NCBI GenBank assembly: GCA_902727935.1
Contig: CACVAX010000018.1
Location: 1-64,000 of the forward strand
DNA from: an uncultured Sulfurovum sp.
Lineage (GTDB): Bacteria > Campylobacterota > Campylobacteria > Campylobacterales > Sulfurovaceae
DNA length: 64,000 nt
Reading direction: 5' to 3'
Of this stretch, positions 26,089 through 33,989 are shown one piece after another. The notes under the pieces were generated by a model. That model made no database searches. It saw only the letters and a list, made by a program, of their open reading frames with translations, and was not told the origin of the DNA. Made by a program: the position numbers and the translations under genes. How positions within the stretch are numbered: the stretch's first letter is position 1; the number at the start of each line of letters is the position of its first letter.

Positions 26089-27502
26089 GATTAAACTCCT
26101 TGTTGAGTACATCCACACCCAAAGCCACTCCAGCCCAGCCTTGACCTGCAAAAACAGTGTCTCCTATGTTGTAAAGACCTTTAAACGGCGTGGTACAAGA
26201 GGGGACAGATAAAAGATTTTTTATTTTCAAGGCTTCTCCCCCACAGTTTTGACGACCAATATAACTTTGAAAAGTTTTCGCTGTTCCTGAAAAGGCTCTG
26301 CTAATATCTTCTTTTTGTATGCTATCAAAATAGTTCAAAAAAGCCTCTTTGATATATGCTTCTGTTTCCCGTTTTTTTGCTCCATATGCCTCTTTGATAA
26401 GCCCTTCCCAAATAGTAGCTTTGGTATGCGTTGAAATAGTGACAGAGTAACCATCTTTTGAGAGTTTTTCATCATCTTTATCTGAAAACGAGACAAAAAA
26501 AGCATTGGAAATACTATTAGGAATATTTTTATCTAAAATAATTTGATAGTGGTGTAAAAAATCTGCTTTACTTTTAACTTTTAGGTAAACCACAAAGGCA
26601 CTTTGGTCACTAAATTTGAATTTATTATAATACTTTTTAATCTCAAGATCTTCAAAGAGTTCAGCACTCTGATAAATGGTTGAGTTGAGAACAATATTTT
26701 TACTTTTATAAATTCCTTTAGTCGAGTGAACTTCATAATAATCATTATGTTTTTGAATTTTTACAATGGCTTCATTTTTTTTATAGGGCACATCTTTCAA
26801 AAGCCCTTCCACAAGTTCGCCCATGCCTCCTTGAACATAATAGGTTTTATGAAAAGTATAGGCTAACCCGAGTGCCATAGTAAGTAAAGAAAGCTCTTTT
26901 GATTTTGTCTGCAACGTAATAAGAAGTTGGGCATCAATAAAGGCTTGATATTCAGGAGAAATTTCTCCTAGAGTTTTTTTTATAAACCCATCAGCAGAGA
27001 TAAAAAGTTGACCTTTATAGGTTTTTAAAATTTCACTAACACAGGCAAGACTTTTTTTATAAGCTGACCATGAATATTTGGCATAGTAGAGTTTTTTGAG
27101 TTCCCAAAACTTCTCATCTATCTCTTTTATGCTTGTCCAAAAATATCTGTTATTTTCATTGGGGTAGTTTTTTTCAATCTCTTCTAAAAATGCTTCAAAA
27201 TCTTGAACCCTGTCAACTTCTTTTTCTTTTTGGACAATTCTAACACCTATTTTCGTTTGTATTAGGTTCGGTGTGTATTCAATTTCATCAAAAAACCTTT
27301 TAACCACATGGCCCTCTTCATAACCCACAAAAGTGGTTGCTCCTGTATTGTAATGATTATTAAAACGTTTAAAAGTAGAGCTACAACCCCCTAGATTACT
27401 GTCTTTTTCAAAAAGTAGTAAGTCATGTTTTTTGTGGTTAAGTGCAGAGAAAAGTGTTCCTCCTATGCCTGAACCAATAACAATAACATCATGCATTTTC
27501 AT
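26081..27502 (-). CDS. FAD-dependent oxidoreductase, phytoene desaturase/CrtI-CrtO-like
   Basis: The 473-residue flavoprotein starts with the dinucleotide motif VIVIGSGIGGTLFSA and an acidic strand end (LLLFEKDSNLGGCSSTF). It has the GGMGELVEGL segment and the C-terminal FAD motif GLYNIGDTVFAGQGWAGVALG typical of carotenoid desaturases and isomerases. No phytoene synthase or other carotenoid gene is in the window, so the substrate may be another isoprenoid or a related lipid. It overlaps the photolyase gene by 14 bases and the sensor-kinase gene by eight, so its expression is tied to both. Confidence 0.75.
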   Translation of the reverse strand: MKMHDVIVIGSGIGGTLFSALNHKKHDLLLFEKDSNLGGCSSTFKRFNNHYNTGATTFVGYEEGHVVKRFFDEIEYTPNLIQTKIGVRIVQKEKEVDRVQDFEAFLEEIEKNYPNENNRYFWTSIKEIDEKFWELKKLYYAKYSWSAYKKSLACVSEILKTYKGQLFISADGFIKKTLGEISPEYQAFIDAQLLITLQTKSKELSLLTMALGLAYTFHKTYYVQGGMGELVEGLLKDVPYKKNEAIVKIQKHNDYYEVHSTKGIYKSKNIVLNSTIYQSAELFEDLEIKKYYNKFKFSDQSAFVVYLKVKSKADFLHHYQIILDKNIPNSISNAFFVSFSDKDDEKLSKDGYSVTISTHTKATIWEGLIKEAYGAKKRETEAYIKEAFLNYFDSIQKEDISRAFSGTAKTFQSYIGRQNCGGEALKIKNLLSVPSCTTPFKGLYNIGDTVFAGQGWAGVALGVDVLNKEFNHG

Positions 27503-28829
27503 AATGAGCCTTTTTAAACGTCTCTATGGCACGTGAACGTGACTGGGCTATGGAGACGATTTGTTGGGGGTAATTTAAAAATAAATCTGACTGTGTAGCA
27601 TTTTCTTTGTGTAAGCGTTTAGCATCAACTTCTTTTAACCAAGGTAAAACCAATGTAATAAAAACACCCTCTTTATCGAACTTAGCACTTTGTAAGTAGG
27701 GGTTAAAGATTCTAAAATAAGGAACAGCATCACTTCCTGTACTCGCAGCCCATTGCCATGAAGCAATGTTTGAAGAGGCTTCATAGTCCAATAACTTTTC
27801 TGCAAAATAGGCTTCACCCCATTGCCAATTGATTAAGAGATTTTTAGTCAAATACGAAGCGACTATCATACGCAGTCGGTTATGCATCAGTCCTGTTGTG
27901 TTTAAATGTTGCATCGCTGCATCGACAATAGGAACACCTGTCTCTCCCTTACACCATTTTTTAAAATGCTCTTTATTATTGTTCCATTCCACTTCAATGG
28001 GTTTTTGGTTTTCAAATTGGGTTTTGGGAAAATGATAGAGTAGGTAGTTGTAAAACTCTCTAAAAAAAAGTTGTCTTATATAAGCTTGACTTTGGGGGTA
28101 AGAACGCATGGTATTAAAAACTTCTTTAGGAGAGATAAGCCCAAAACGCAAAAAGACGCTCATTTGTGATGTACCGTTGAGTGCTATAAAATCTCTTTTT
28201 TGGCTATAGTCATTTAGGCTTTGAGTAAAGTTTTTTAGGAGTTCATGAGGATTTTGCATGAGAAAATCGGGTAGCAGTTGTTTGGTAAAACCCATCTCTT
28301 GGAGTGTTGGAATGTTAGGATAATCAAAGTGTGTCAAGCTAAGGTTTTTTGAGCATTCAAACGCTTTAATATTATGGGCTTCCCAAAGATAGTGCAGGGC
28401 ATTGTAAAAAGGAGTAAAGACTTTATAGGGCAGATGACTTTTGTTTAAAACTTCTTTTGGATGAATTAAAAAACTGTCCGTAAATCGTTGTAGAGGGAGT
28501 ATCTTTTCTATTTTTTTATCACGCTCTTTGGCATAATGGTCATAATCAACCGAGCATAAAGCAGACGTGAACCCTGCTGTTTTTAGATTTTTAAAAACCG
28601 TTTGAGGTTCGTCATAAAAAATCGCCAAATCAAGCCCTAAGTTTTGCAGTTCTTTTTTTAATTTTAAAACACTTTGGTAGATAAAGGTGACACGTTTGTC
28701 ATTAGAGGGTAATTTGTTTAAAATATTGGTATCAAAAATAAAAATAGGTAAAACCTCCCCTTGTGCATGGGCTAAAATGGCATTGTCTTTAACCCGTAAA
28801 TCCCGTCTAAACCAAAGTATCTGTCTCAT
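27489..28829 (-). CDS. phrB: Deoxyribodipyrimidine photolyase (cryptochrome/photolyase family)
   Basis: The 446-residue enzyme repairs UV cyclobutane pyrimidine dimers using blue light. It has the N-terminal antenna-binding domain (ILWFRRDLRVKDNAIL) and the FAD-binding domain with QLFFREFYNYLLYHFP, GETGVPIVDAAMQHLNTTGL, HNRLRMIVASYLTKNLLI, the WQWGEAYFAEKLLDYE stretch and NPYLQSAKFD. Its ATG overlaps the TAA of the upstream gene by one base, and its end overlaps the oxidoreductase gene. Confidence 0.93.
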   Translation of the reverse strand: MRQILWFRRDLRVKDNAILAHAQGEVLPIFIFDTNILNKLPSNDKRVTFIYQSVLKLKKELQNLGLDLAIFYDEPQTVFKNLKTAGFTSALCSVDYDHYAKERDKKIEKILPLQRFTDSFLIHPKEVLNKSHLPYKVFTPFYNALHYLWEAHNIKAFECSKNLSLTHFDYPNIPTLQEMGFTKQLLPDFLMQNPHELLKNFTQSLNDYSQKRDFIALNGTSQMSVFLRFGLISPKEVFNTMRSYPQSQAYIRQLFFREFYNYLLYHFPKTQFENQKPIEVEWNNNKEHFKKWCKGETGVPIVDAAMQHLNTTGLMHNRLRMIVASYLTKNLLINWQWGEAYFAEKLLDYEASSNIASWQWAASTGSDAVPYFRIFNPYLQSAKFDKEGVFITLVLPWLKEVDAKRLHKENATQSDLFLNYPQQIVSIAQSRSRAIETFKKAHYENA

Positions 28830-29779
28830 TACTTAAATGCCTTGATATCTGAGCGAAGTCCAAGTTCTGCTGGATAAGGGTTAAGGAATTTTTGCTCTTT
28901 TAAATACCCCATTTCAAAGCGTTTAACATAAAGATTTAGCAGTTTAATCACAGCAATTAAAGGAATAATTCCCTCTTTAAACTCCTCAATGGCTGTGAGC
29001 ATATGCTCTTTTTCATCAGCTGAAATAAGTTTTTTGAAATACCCATAGATGTGTAAAAGGACATTGTAGGTTTTAGAAATATTGCCTTTTTGATTAATGG
29101 CTATTAAAAACTCTTGATGATATGTTTTTAAAATCTCTTCTAACGGTTGTTGTTTGTTATTGGCAACAATGTTTCCTAAGATTTTATACGAAACCGTTGA
29201 CTTACTGTAGATGAGGTATTTGTACGAGGTATGAAAAGCCACCAACTCTTTCATTTTGGGCTTACTTCTCATAAATTCAGAAATCCCTTTATAGGCAAAA
29301 ATCTGCATCAAAAAATTTTCACGTAACCATGCATCTTCAAGTCGTCCTTCCTCTTCCATCGGTAAATAGGGGTAACGCTCTCTTAAGGCTTTAGCAAAAA
29401 GACCAACACCTCTTTTTTCACTTGGAGCATTAACAGGCTGGTAAACCTTGACACGCTCCATCCCACACGTTGGGGACTTTGATTTGAGTATAAATCCACA
29501 AAGCTCCTCTTCTAAGGCTTCATCGGCCAATTCATTAGAAATTTTTTCCAACTCTGGTGTAACATTTTTTTTGGTTTGATGCGTATGAATTTCAATGGTG
29601 TTGTTTACCTCAACTTGACGAATGGTTTCACGAGGTGTTCCAAAGATAATTTTTTCAGGACAATATGCTTCAAGTTCAAAGTATTTTTGAAGTACATTCA
29701 CCACATATTTATCTTTAGCACCTGTACCATCATAACGACACTGTGTGCCAAGCAGACACTCCGATACACCTATTTTCAT
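28829..29779 (-). CDS. DUF523-DUF1722 fusion protein (YbgA-like)
   Basis: The 316-residue protein has an N-terminal DUF523 domain (about 1-150) starting KIGVSECLLGTQCRYDG with the conserved Cys pattern and GFILKSKSPTCGMERVKVY. A C-terminal DUF1722/YbgA domain follows (FHTSYKYLIYSKSTVSYKILGNIVA). Such genes often neighbour photolyase, and a thiouracil-degrading activity has been described for related DUF523 proteins; its role here is unknown. Three ATGs (29788, 29782, 29779) are possible; the AGGA box best serves 29782 or 29779. It heads a five-gene operon of overlapping genes. Confidence 0.8.
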   Translation of the reverse strand: MKIGVSECLLGTQCRYDGTGAKDKYVVNVLQKYFELEAYCPEKIIFGTPRETIRQVEVNNTIEIHTHQTKKNVTPELEKISNELADEALEEELCGFILKSKSPTCGMERVKVYQPVNAPSEKRGVGLFAKALRERYPYLPMEEEGRLEDAWLRENFLMQIFAYKGISEFMRSKPKMKELVAFHTSYKYLIYSKSTVSYKILGNIVANNKQQPLEEILKTYHQEFLIAINQKGNISKTYNVLLHIYGYFKKLISADEKEHMLTAIEEFKEGIIPLIAVIKLLNLYVKRFEMGYLKEQKFLNPYPAELGLRSDIKAFK

Positions 29780-29925
29780 CATTAACATCCTAATTGATTA
29801 TTTTTTATAATAATAACCTATCTTGATGTTTTTTGGTAGGTTGGAGATGTTAGTTGGTAAATTCAAATAAAAACATTAAATGGATTAACAAGAAGCTTTA
29901 TATCAAAATGTGATATATTATTTTC

Positions 29926-31611
29926 ATGATAACCATAAAGTCGATATTTCAAGAAATAATTAAACATAAGAAAGTCTTGCTTATTGCCAATAGTATTGCC
30001 ATTGTTTCTACTTTGCTGGTGCTTCCTGTTGCCTTACTGTTACCCTTGCTTATTGATGAACTTGTGTTGGCTAAAGGAGGCATAGTCATTGAGACCATTG
30101 ACGACTATTTTACGGTGAATGAACCCGTTTATTACATTGTGATTGTGTTGTTGGTGACCATGGGGCTAAAAGCTGTTGCGATGCTTTTCTCTTTTGTGCA
30201 GATACGCCTTTTTGCAAGAGTCTCTAAAGAGGTTACGTATAGCATACGCAAAAAGCTTTTAAATCATCTGCAAGTGGTCTCCATGAGAGAGTACGACCTT
30301 TTGGGGTCGGGAGCTGTTTCGTCTAAAGTCATTACCGATGTTGAGACCGTGGATAAATTTGTGGCTTCTTCGGTAGGAGAAGTGGTGGTTGAGCTCTTTT
30401 TATTGATTGGGGTTTCCATTGTTCTGTTGTTTTTAAATTGGCAGTTGGCTTTGGTTATTTTACTTTTAAATCCCTTAACAGTTTTTCTTTTATTACGTGC
30501 TTTTCGTAATGTGGCGAAGATGAAAAAGAGAGAGAATGAGTCGATAGCTACTTTTCAAAATACCTTAACAGAGAGCTTAGAACTTTATAACCAAATACGG
30601 GTACAAAACAGAGAAAATCATTTTTTAGAAACGGTCGATAGCCAAGCCAAAGAGATACGCGATAGGTCGTATCTGTTTGGATTAAAAAGTGAAATGACGT
30701 TGGAGTTTTCAAGACTGCTTATGTTGTATTCACACGATGTTTTTAAAGCACTGGGTATCTTTTTGGTACTTATTGGAACATTAAGCATTGGCACAATGTT
30801 AGCCATATTTTCCTATGCGTGGATGATTATGCGACCTGTGGATAAACTTATGAATTTTATTCATCTCTATTTCAATGCCAAAAGTGCCATTGAGAGGTTA
30901 AATGAAATTTTGGAGCTAGAAAAAGAACCTTTTTACGAAGCCAAAGTTGACCCTTTTAAAAATCATCAGTCAGCCTCCATTCGTCTTGAAAATGTTTCCT
31001 TCTCTTATGATGGTGTAACCGAAGTCTTAAAAAATATTAATGTAGAGATTAAAGAGGGCGAAAAGGTTGCCATAATAGGAAAAACAGGTTCAGGAAAAAG
31101 CACCTTAGCCCAAATACTCATAGGGCTTTACCCCATTAGCTTTGGAAAGATTTTTTATAACAATCATGAGATTAAAGAGGTGGGTTATGAAAAAGTACGT
31201 GACAATGTAGGCTTTGTACTTCAAGCTCCTTTGTTGTTTAACAACTCTTTACGGTTTAACCTAACTTTAGGAAAAGATTATTCTGATGAAGTGATTTATG
31301 AAGCCCTTAAAGTGGCACAACTTTTTGATTTTGTAGATGGCTTAGAAAACAAACTAGAGACCATTGTAGGGAAAAACGGCACAAAACTCTCAGGAGGACA
31401 ACGCCAACGCTTGTCCATTGCCAGAGTGTTACTCGACAATCCTAAAGTGATTATCTTCGATGAGTCAACCTCTTCTTTGGACACCAACACCGAAGAGAAG
31501 CTTTTAGAGGCGTTGGATGTTTACATCAAAAACAAAACCATCATCACCATTGCCCACCGAAAAAGTAGCATTGAGAGAGCTGATAGGGTGATTGATTTAA
31601 ATAAATTTTAA
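29926..31611 (+). CDS. ABC exporter, fused permease and ATPase
   Basis: This 561-residue half-transporter has six predicted helices (residues about 15-320) and an ATPase domain with Walker A IGKTGSGKSTLAQ (about 384), signature KLSGGQRQRLSIA, Walker B VIIFDESTSSLD and H-loop TIAHRKSS. It resembles lipid or peptide exporters of the type I exporter fold and presumably acts as a homodimer. The last residues are ADRVIDLNKF; a near copy of this tail occurs about 640 bp downstream, suggesting that the 3' end was remodelled by an insertion. No peptidase domain is fused and no substrate gene lies next to it. Confidence 0.88.
   Translation: MITIKSIFQEIIKHKKVLLIANSIAIVSTLLVLPVALLLPLLIDELVLAKGGIVIETIDDYFTVNEPVYYIVIVLLVTMGLKAVAMLFSFVQIRLFARVSKEVTYSIRKKLLNHLQVVSMREYDLLGSGAVSSKVITDVETVDKFVASSVGEVVVELFLLIGVSIVLLFLNWQLALVILLLNPLTVFLLLRAFRNVAKMKKRENESIATFQNTLTESLELYNQIRVQNRENHFLETVDSQAKEIRDRSYLFGLKSEMTLEFSRLLMLYSHDVFKALGIFLVLIGTLSIGTMLAIFSYAWMIMRPVDKLMNFIHLYFNAKSAIERLNEILELEKEPFYEAKVDPFKNHQSASIRLENVSFSYDGVTEVLKNINVEIKEGEKVAIIGKTGSGKSTLAQILIGLYPISFGKIFYNNHEIKEVGYEKVRDNVGFVLQAPLLFNNSLRFNLTLGKDYSDEVIYEALKVAQLFDFVDGLENKLETIVGKNGTKLSGGQRQRLSIARVLLDNPKVIIFDESTSSLDTNTEEKLLEALDVYIKNKTIITIAHRKSSIERADRVIDLNKF
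31581..31595 (+). repeat. 15-bp direct repeat, copy 1 (end of the ABC gene)
   Basis: TGATAGGGTGATTGA occurs here, encoding part of ADRVID, and again exactly at 32225-32239. The pair brackets about 630 bp of decayed sequence. Confidence 0.8.
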
Positions 31612-31723
31612 GTTCACATGAAAGAATGTTGATTTGTTAAAAAAAGCGTTCATTTTTAATGATGAAAGCATCAATATTTCTAATATGCAATTATATTGTA
31701 GATAAGAGATGTGATGATTTTAG

Positions 31724-31949
31724 CTTCGGTGGGAACGCATATGAAAATTCAAACTACCAAAATCTTTCTACCTCAATAGGTCTATCAACTCCCTCATAAT
31801 CTCTAACACTAGAGTATCTCCCATGAATGGCTTCATCAACATTCTAATTTTGGTTGATACCCCTCTTGCCATAGTTGATAGGTTTTATCTGTTTTTTATA
31901 GTTAGGGATTGGGTTTACTCTCCTTTTTCTCATATGCATTCTCACCAAG
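31724..31949. repeat. MITE-like segment with imperfect terminal inverted repeats
   Basis: CTTCGGTGGGAACGCATATG (31724-31743) is the inverted counterpart of CATATGCATTCTCACCAAG (31931-31949), with three differences. Inside, the minus strand encodes HMRKRRVNPIPNYKK near the right end and VDEAIHGRYSSVRDYEGV further left, broken by a stop. The first part matches the N-terminus of a small ORF at 39117-39302, so the segment carries a decayed relative of that gene. Confidence 0.45.
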
Positions 31950-32080
31950 GACGGATGGGAACGAGCGAAAGGTGAGATTTACTTAAATTGTGTAATAATT
32001 AAGAGAGTATAAGAGTTTTATTTTATACAAATATTTAAACTCAACCTCTATAATCAAAATATATAAATAAAGGATATTTT

Positions 32081-32191
32081 ATGCATGATTCAACATTATA
32101 TTCTATTGGACATGGAAATAAAACAATAGAGAAATTAATAGATGAATTAAAATCTTTTAATATAGTATCTTCTAAAAAATCTTATAGATAA
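32081..32191 (+). pseudogene. Truncated DUF488 gene
   Basis: Starting at ATG 32081 with an AAAGGA box upstream, the frame reads MHDSTLYSIGHGNKTIEKLI and stops after 36 codons. The YSIGHGNKTIE start is typical of DUF488 proteins, which are usually over 120 residues and continue into a conserved DVR segment that is missing here. A second start at 32202 (MIFYTIGV, then stop) looks like the first codons of another DUF488 gene. Both were cut off, presumably by deletion. Confidence 0.55.
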
Positions 32192-32224
32192 GAGATAAAC
32201 ATGATTTTTTATACCATTGGTGTA

Positions 32225-32239
32225 TGATAGGGTGATTGA
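32225..32239 (+). repeat. 15-bp direct repeat, copy 2
   Basis: This is an identical copy of 31581-31595. In frame, 32222-32264 reads YDRVIDLNRVAFD then stop, parallel to the ABC exporter's ADRVIDLNKF end. It therefore looks like the original 3' end of an ABC gene left on the far side of an insertion. Confidence 0.75.
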
Positions 32240-32323
32240 CTTGAATAGGGTGGCTTTTGACTAAAAATTCTATTAAACTTTGGCTATAATTTTTTAAGCT
32301 AAAAATTAAAAAGGAAATAGAGC

Positions 32324-33811
32324 ATGAGATTTGGTGGAATGGTATTGGGTATCCTATTATTTATGAGCAGTGCTTTAGCTAAGGATAAAGCACTTCAACT
32401 TGTCTCTACAGAGATGCAAACGGAAAAGAGAGTGGCTTTGGTGATTGGTAATAATGCTTATCAACGACCTTTAACCACTTTAAATAATACCATCAATGAT
32501 GCTAAAGCCATCCAAAGTATTCTAAAAAACCGAGGGTTTAAGGTAATCTATCGAGAAAACATTTCTCATCGAGCGTTTGATCGTGTTTTAGAGGAGTTTT
32601 ATCAGCAACTTGCTCATGGTGGTGTGGGCTTACTCTATTTTTCAGGACATGGATTAGAGTTTGATGGGCAAAACTATCTGATTCCTACCGATGCCAAGAT
32701 AGGAGCAAAAAGTGATACCCAATATGAAGCGATTGCTCTAAATAAGATTACCCATCGCATACAAAAAATTGGTAATCGGCTGAATATTGTGATCTTAGAT
32801 GCTTGTCGTAATGACCCTTTTGCAAAGGCGTATGGGGTAGGAGGTTTGGCAAAATCAGAACCGATTGGGCTTTTTGTCTCTTATGCCACAGGAGCAGGGA
32901 AAGTCTCTAGTGATGGTAGAGTAGGAGGTAATGGACTTTTTACCCAATACCTCATAGAGAATATGAAAAAACCTTTAAGTTTACAACAGGTTTTTAAAGC
33001 AACACGGGCTTCGGTTTATAATGCTTCAGGGGGAAGTCAATTCCCTGCTATTTATGACCAAATTGTAAAAGGAGATTTCTATTTTACTTTACCAAATACT
33101 GGAGTAACAGCCAGTTTAAATCCTGTTATGCTTCAGCCCTTAGAGGAGCTTACACCTCATTTTAGCCCAAATTTTAGGGTCTTTAGTTCGATAGACATTA
33201 ACAAACAAAATCCTATTAACGCGACCATTAACATCGAAAACCAAGGAGTTTGGCAGCGTGGTATGCAACTGCCAAAAGGAACTTACACCTTAAGTATTTC
33301 TGCAAACAATTACAAAACACAACAATACCGTGTAAAGATAAATAGCAACCAAGGATTTGATTTTCAACTTCAGTTTATTTTACCAAAGCTTCAAGCTGTG
33401 GTTCAATCATCAAGTTCTAAATGGATAGATCCAACAAAGAGCAGTTGTGAAAGTAATGGTGGTAAAATAGATAAAGATGGTGTTTGCAAAGCAACATGGA
33501 AAGAGGCTAAAAGTATTTGCCGTGCCAGTGGAGGGGTTTTGCCTTCTAAAGAAGTTTTAGAGGAAGTAGTTAGTGATTGTGGGGGGATATTGAATAATTG
33601 GGAAGTTGATAAAATGGAAAAGAATCGTAAAAATAGTAGTTATCAAGCTTGTTATACAAGAAAAGGATTTAACTCTTACAATTATTGGAGTTCGACTAGC
33701 CATTCAAACTATAATGCTTATGCTTGGATTGTCAATTTCTCTGATGGGTTTCAGCTCGGCAACGCTAAGAATGCTAACACTTCTGTTCGTTGTGTTAGAG
33801 CAGGACAGTAA
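32324..33811 (+). CDS. Secreted caspase-like peptidase with C-terminal DUF1566/C-type-lectin-like domain
   Basis: This is a 495-residue protein. A signal peptide (1-19, ALAK) precedes a peptidase C14 domain at about 35-265 with the catalytic His in YFSGHGLEF (His109) and Cys in ILDACRNDPF (Cys161). A PEGA-like beta region follows at about 280-365 (PKGTYTLSISANNYK). Residues about 370-495 form a DUF1566/Lcl-like domain (TWKEAKSICRASGG, YNYWSSTSHSN, SVRCVRAGQ at the very end). The last 45 codons are rich in Asn (AAY) codons and end at a hairpin-forming repeat, features also seen in variable proteins of diversity-generating retroelements. No reverse transcriptase is in the window. Periplasmic or surface location is inferred from the signal peptide. 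Confidence 0.8.
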   Translation: MRFGGMVLGILLFMSSALAKDKALQLVSTEMQTEKRVALVIGNNAYQRPLTTLNNTINDAKAIQSILKNRGFKVIYRENISHRAFDRVLEEFYQQLAHGGVGLLYFSGHGLEFDGQNYLIPTDAKIGAKSDTQYEAIALNKITHRIQKIGNRLNIVILDACRNDPFAKAYGVGGLAKSEPIGLFVSYATGAGKVSSDGRVGGNGLFTQYLIENMKKPLSLQQVFKATRASVYNASGGSQFPAIYDQIVKGDFYFTLPNTGVTASLNPVMLQPLEELTPHFSPNFRVFSSIDINKQNPINATINIENQGVWQRGMQLPKGTYTLSISANNYKTQQYRVKINSNQGFDFQLQFILPKLQAVVQSSSSKWIDPTKSSCESNGGKIDKDGVCKATWKEAKSICRASGGVLPSKEVLEEVVSDCGGILNNWEVDKMEKNRKNSSYQACYTRKGFNSYNYWSSTSHSNYNAYAWIVNFSDGFQLGNAKNANTSVRCVRAGQ

Positions 33812-33827
33812 TCCTGCGTTAGCAGGA
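33800..33827 (+). repeat. Alternating GCAGGA/TCCTGC hairpin at the end of the caspase-like gene
   Basis: GCAGGA (33800-33805), TCCTGC (33812-33817) and GCAGGA (33822-33827) can form two mutually exclusive six-base stems, one with loop CAGTAA over the stop codon and one with a GTTA tetraloop just past it. A T-rich stretch follows, so it may act as a terminator or as a DGR-type recognition hairpin. Confidence 0.5.
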
Positions 33828-33989
33828 CTTTGTTGCTTTATTTTAAAAATAATTTCTACTATAGCACAGCAGTTATTTTAGTGAACTTTAGAGTTATGAG
33901 TAGTCAGAGGGAATTTGGTATTTTTTAGTACCACTTTATTGATTGATGGTTATACTTTTTATAAATTATTTACAAGAAAAGAATAAAAA

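Larger units (their letters stand above)
31612..32323. other. Intergenic accessory stretch with gene debris
   Basis: This 712-bp stretch has no intact gene. It holds a roughly 226-bp segment bounded by imperfect inverted repeats (31724-31949), a truncated DUF488 gene (32081-32191) followed by the first codons of a second (about 32202-32225), and a displaced copy of the ABC transporter tail (32222-32264). A TATAAT at 32285-32290 probably serves the caspase-like gene. Confidence 0.7.

Noticed and set aside
33812-33989. A DGR template repeat or reverse transcriptase downstream of the caspase-like gene
   Set aside because: No near-copy of the gene's 3' end and no RT motif were seen in the following sequence or elsewhere in the window.
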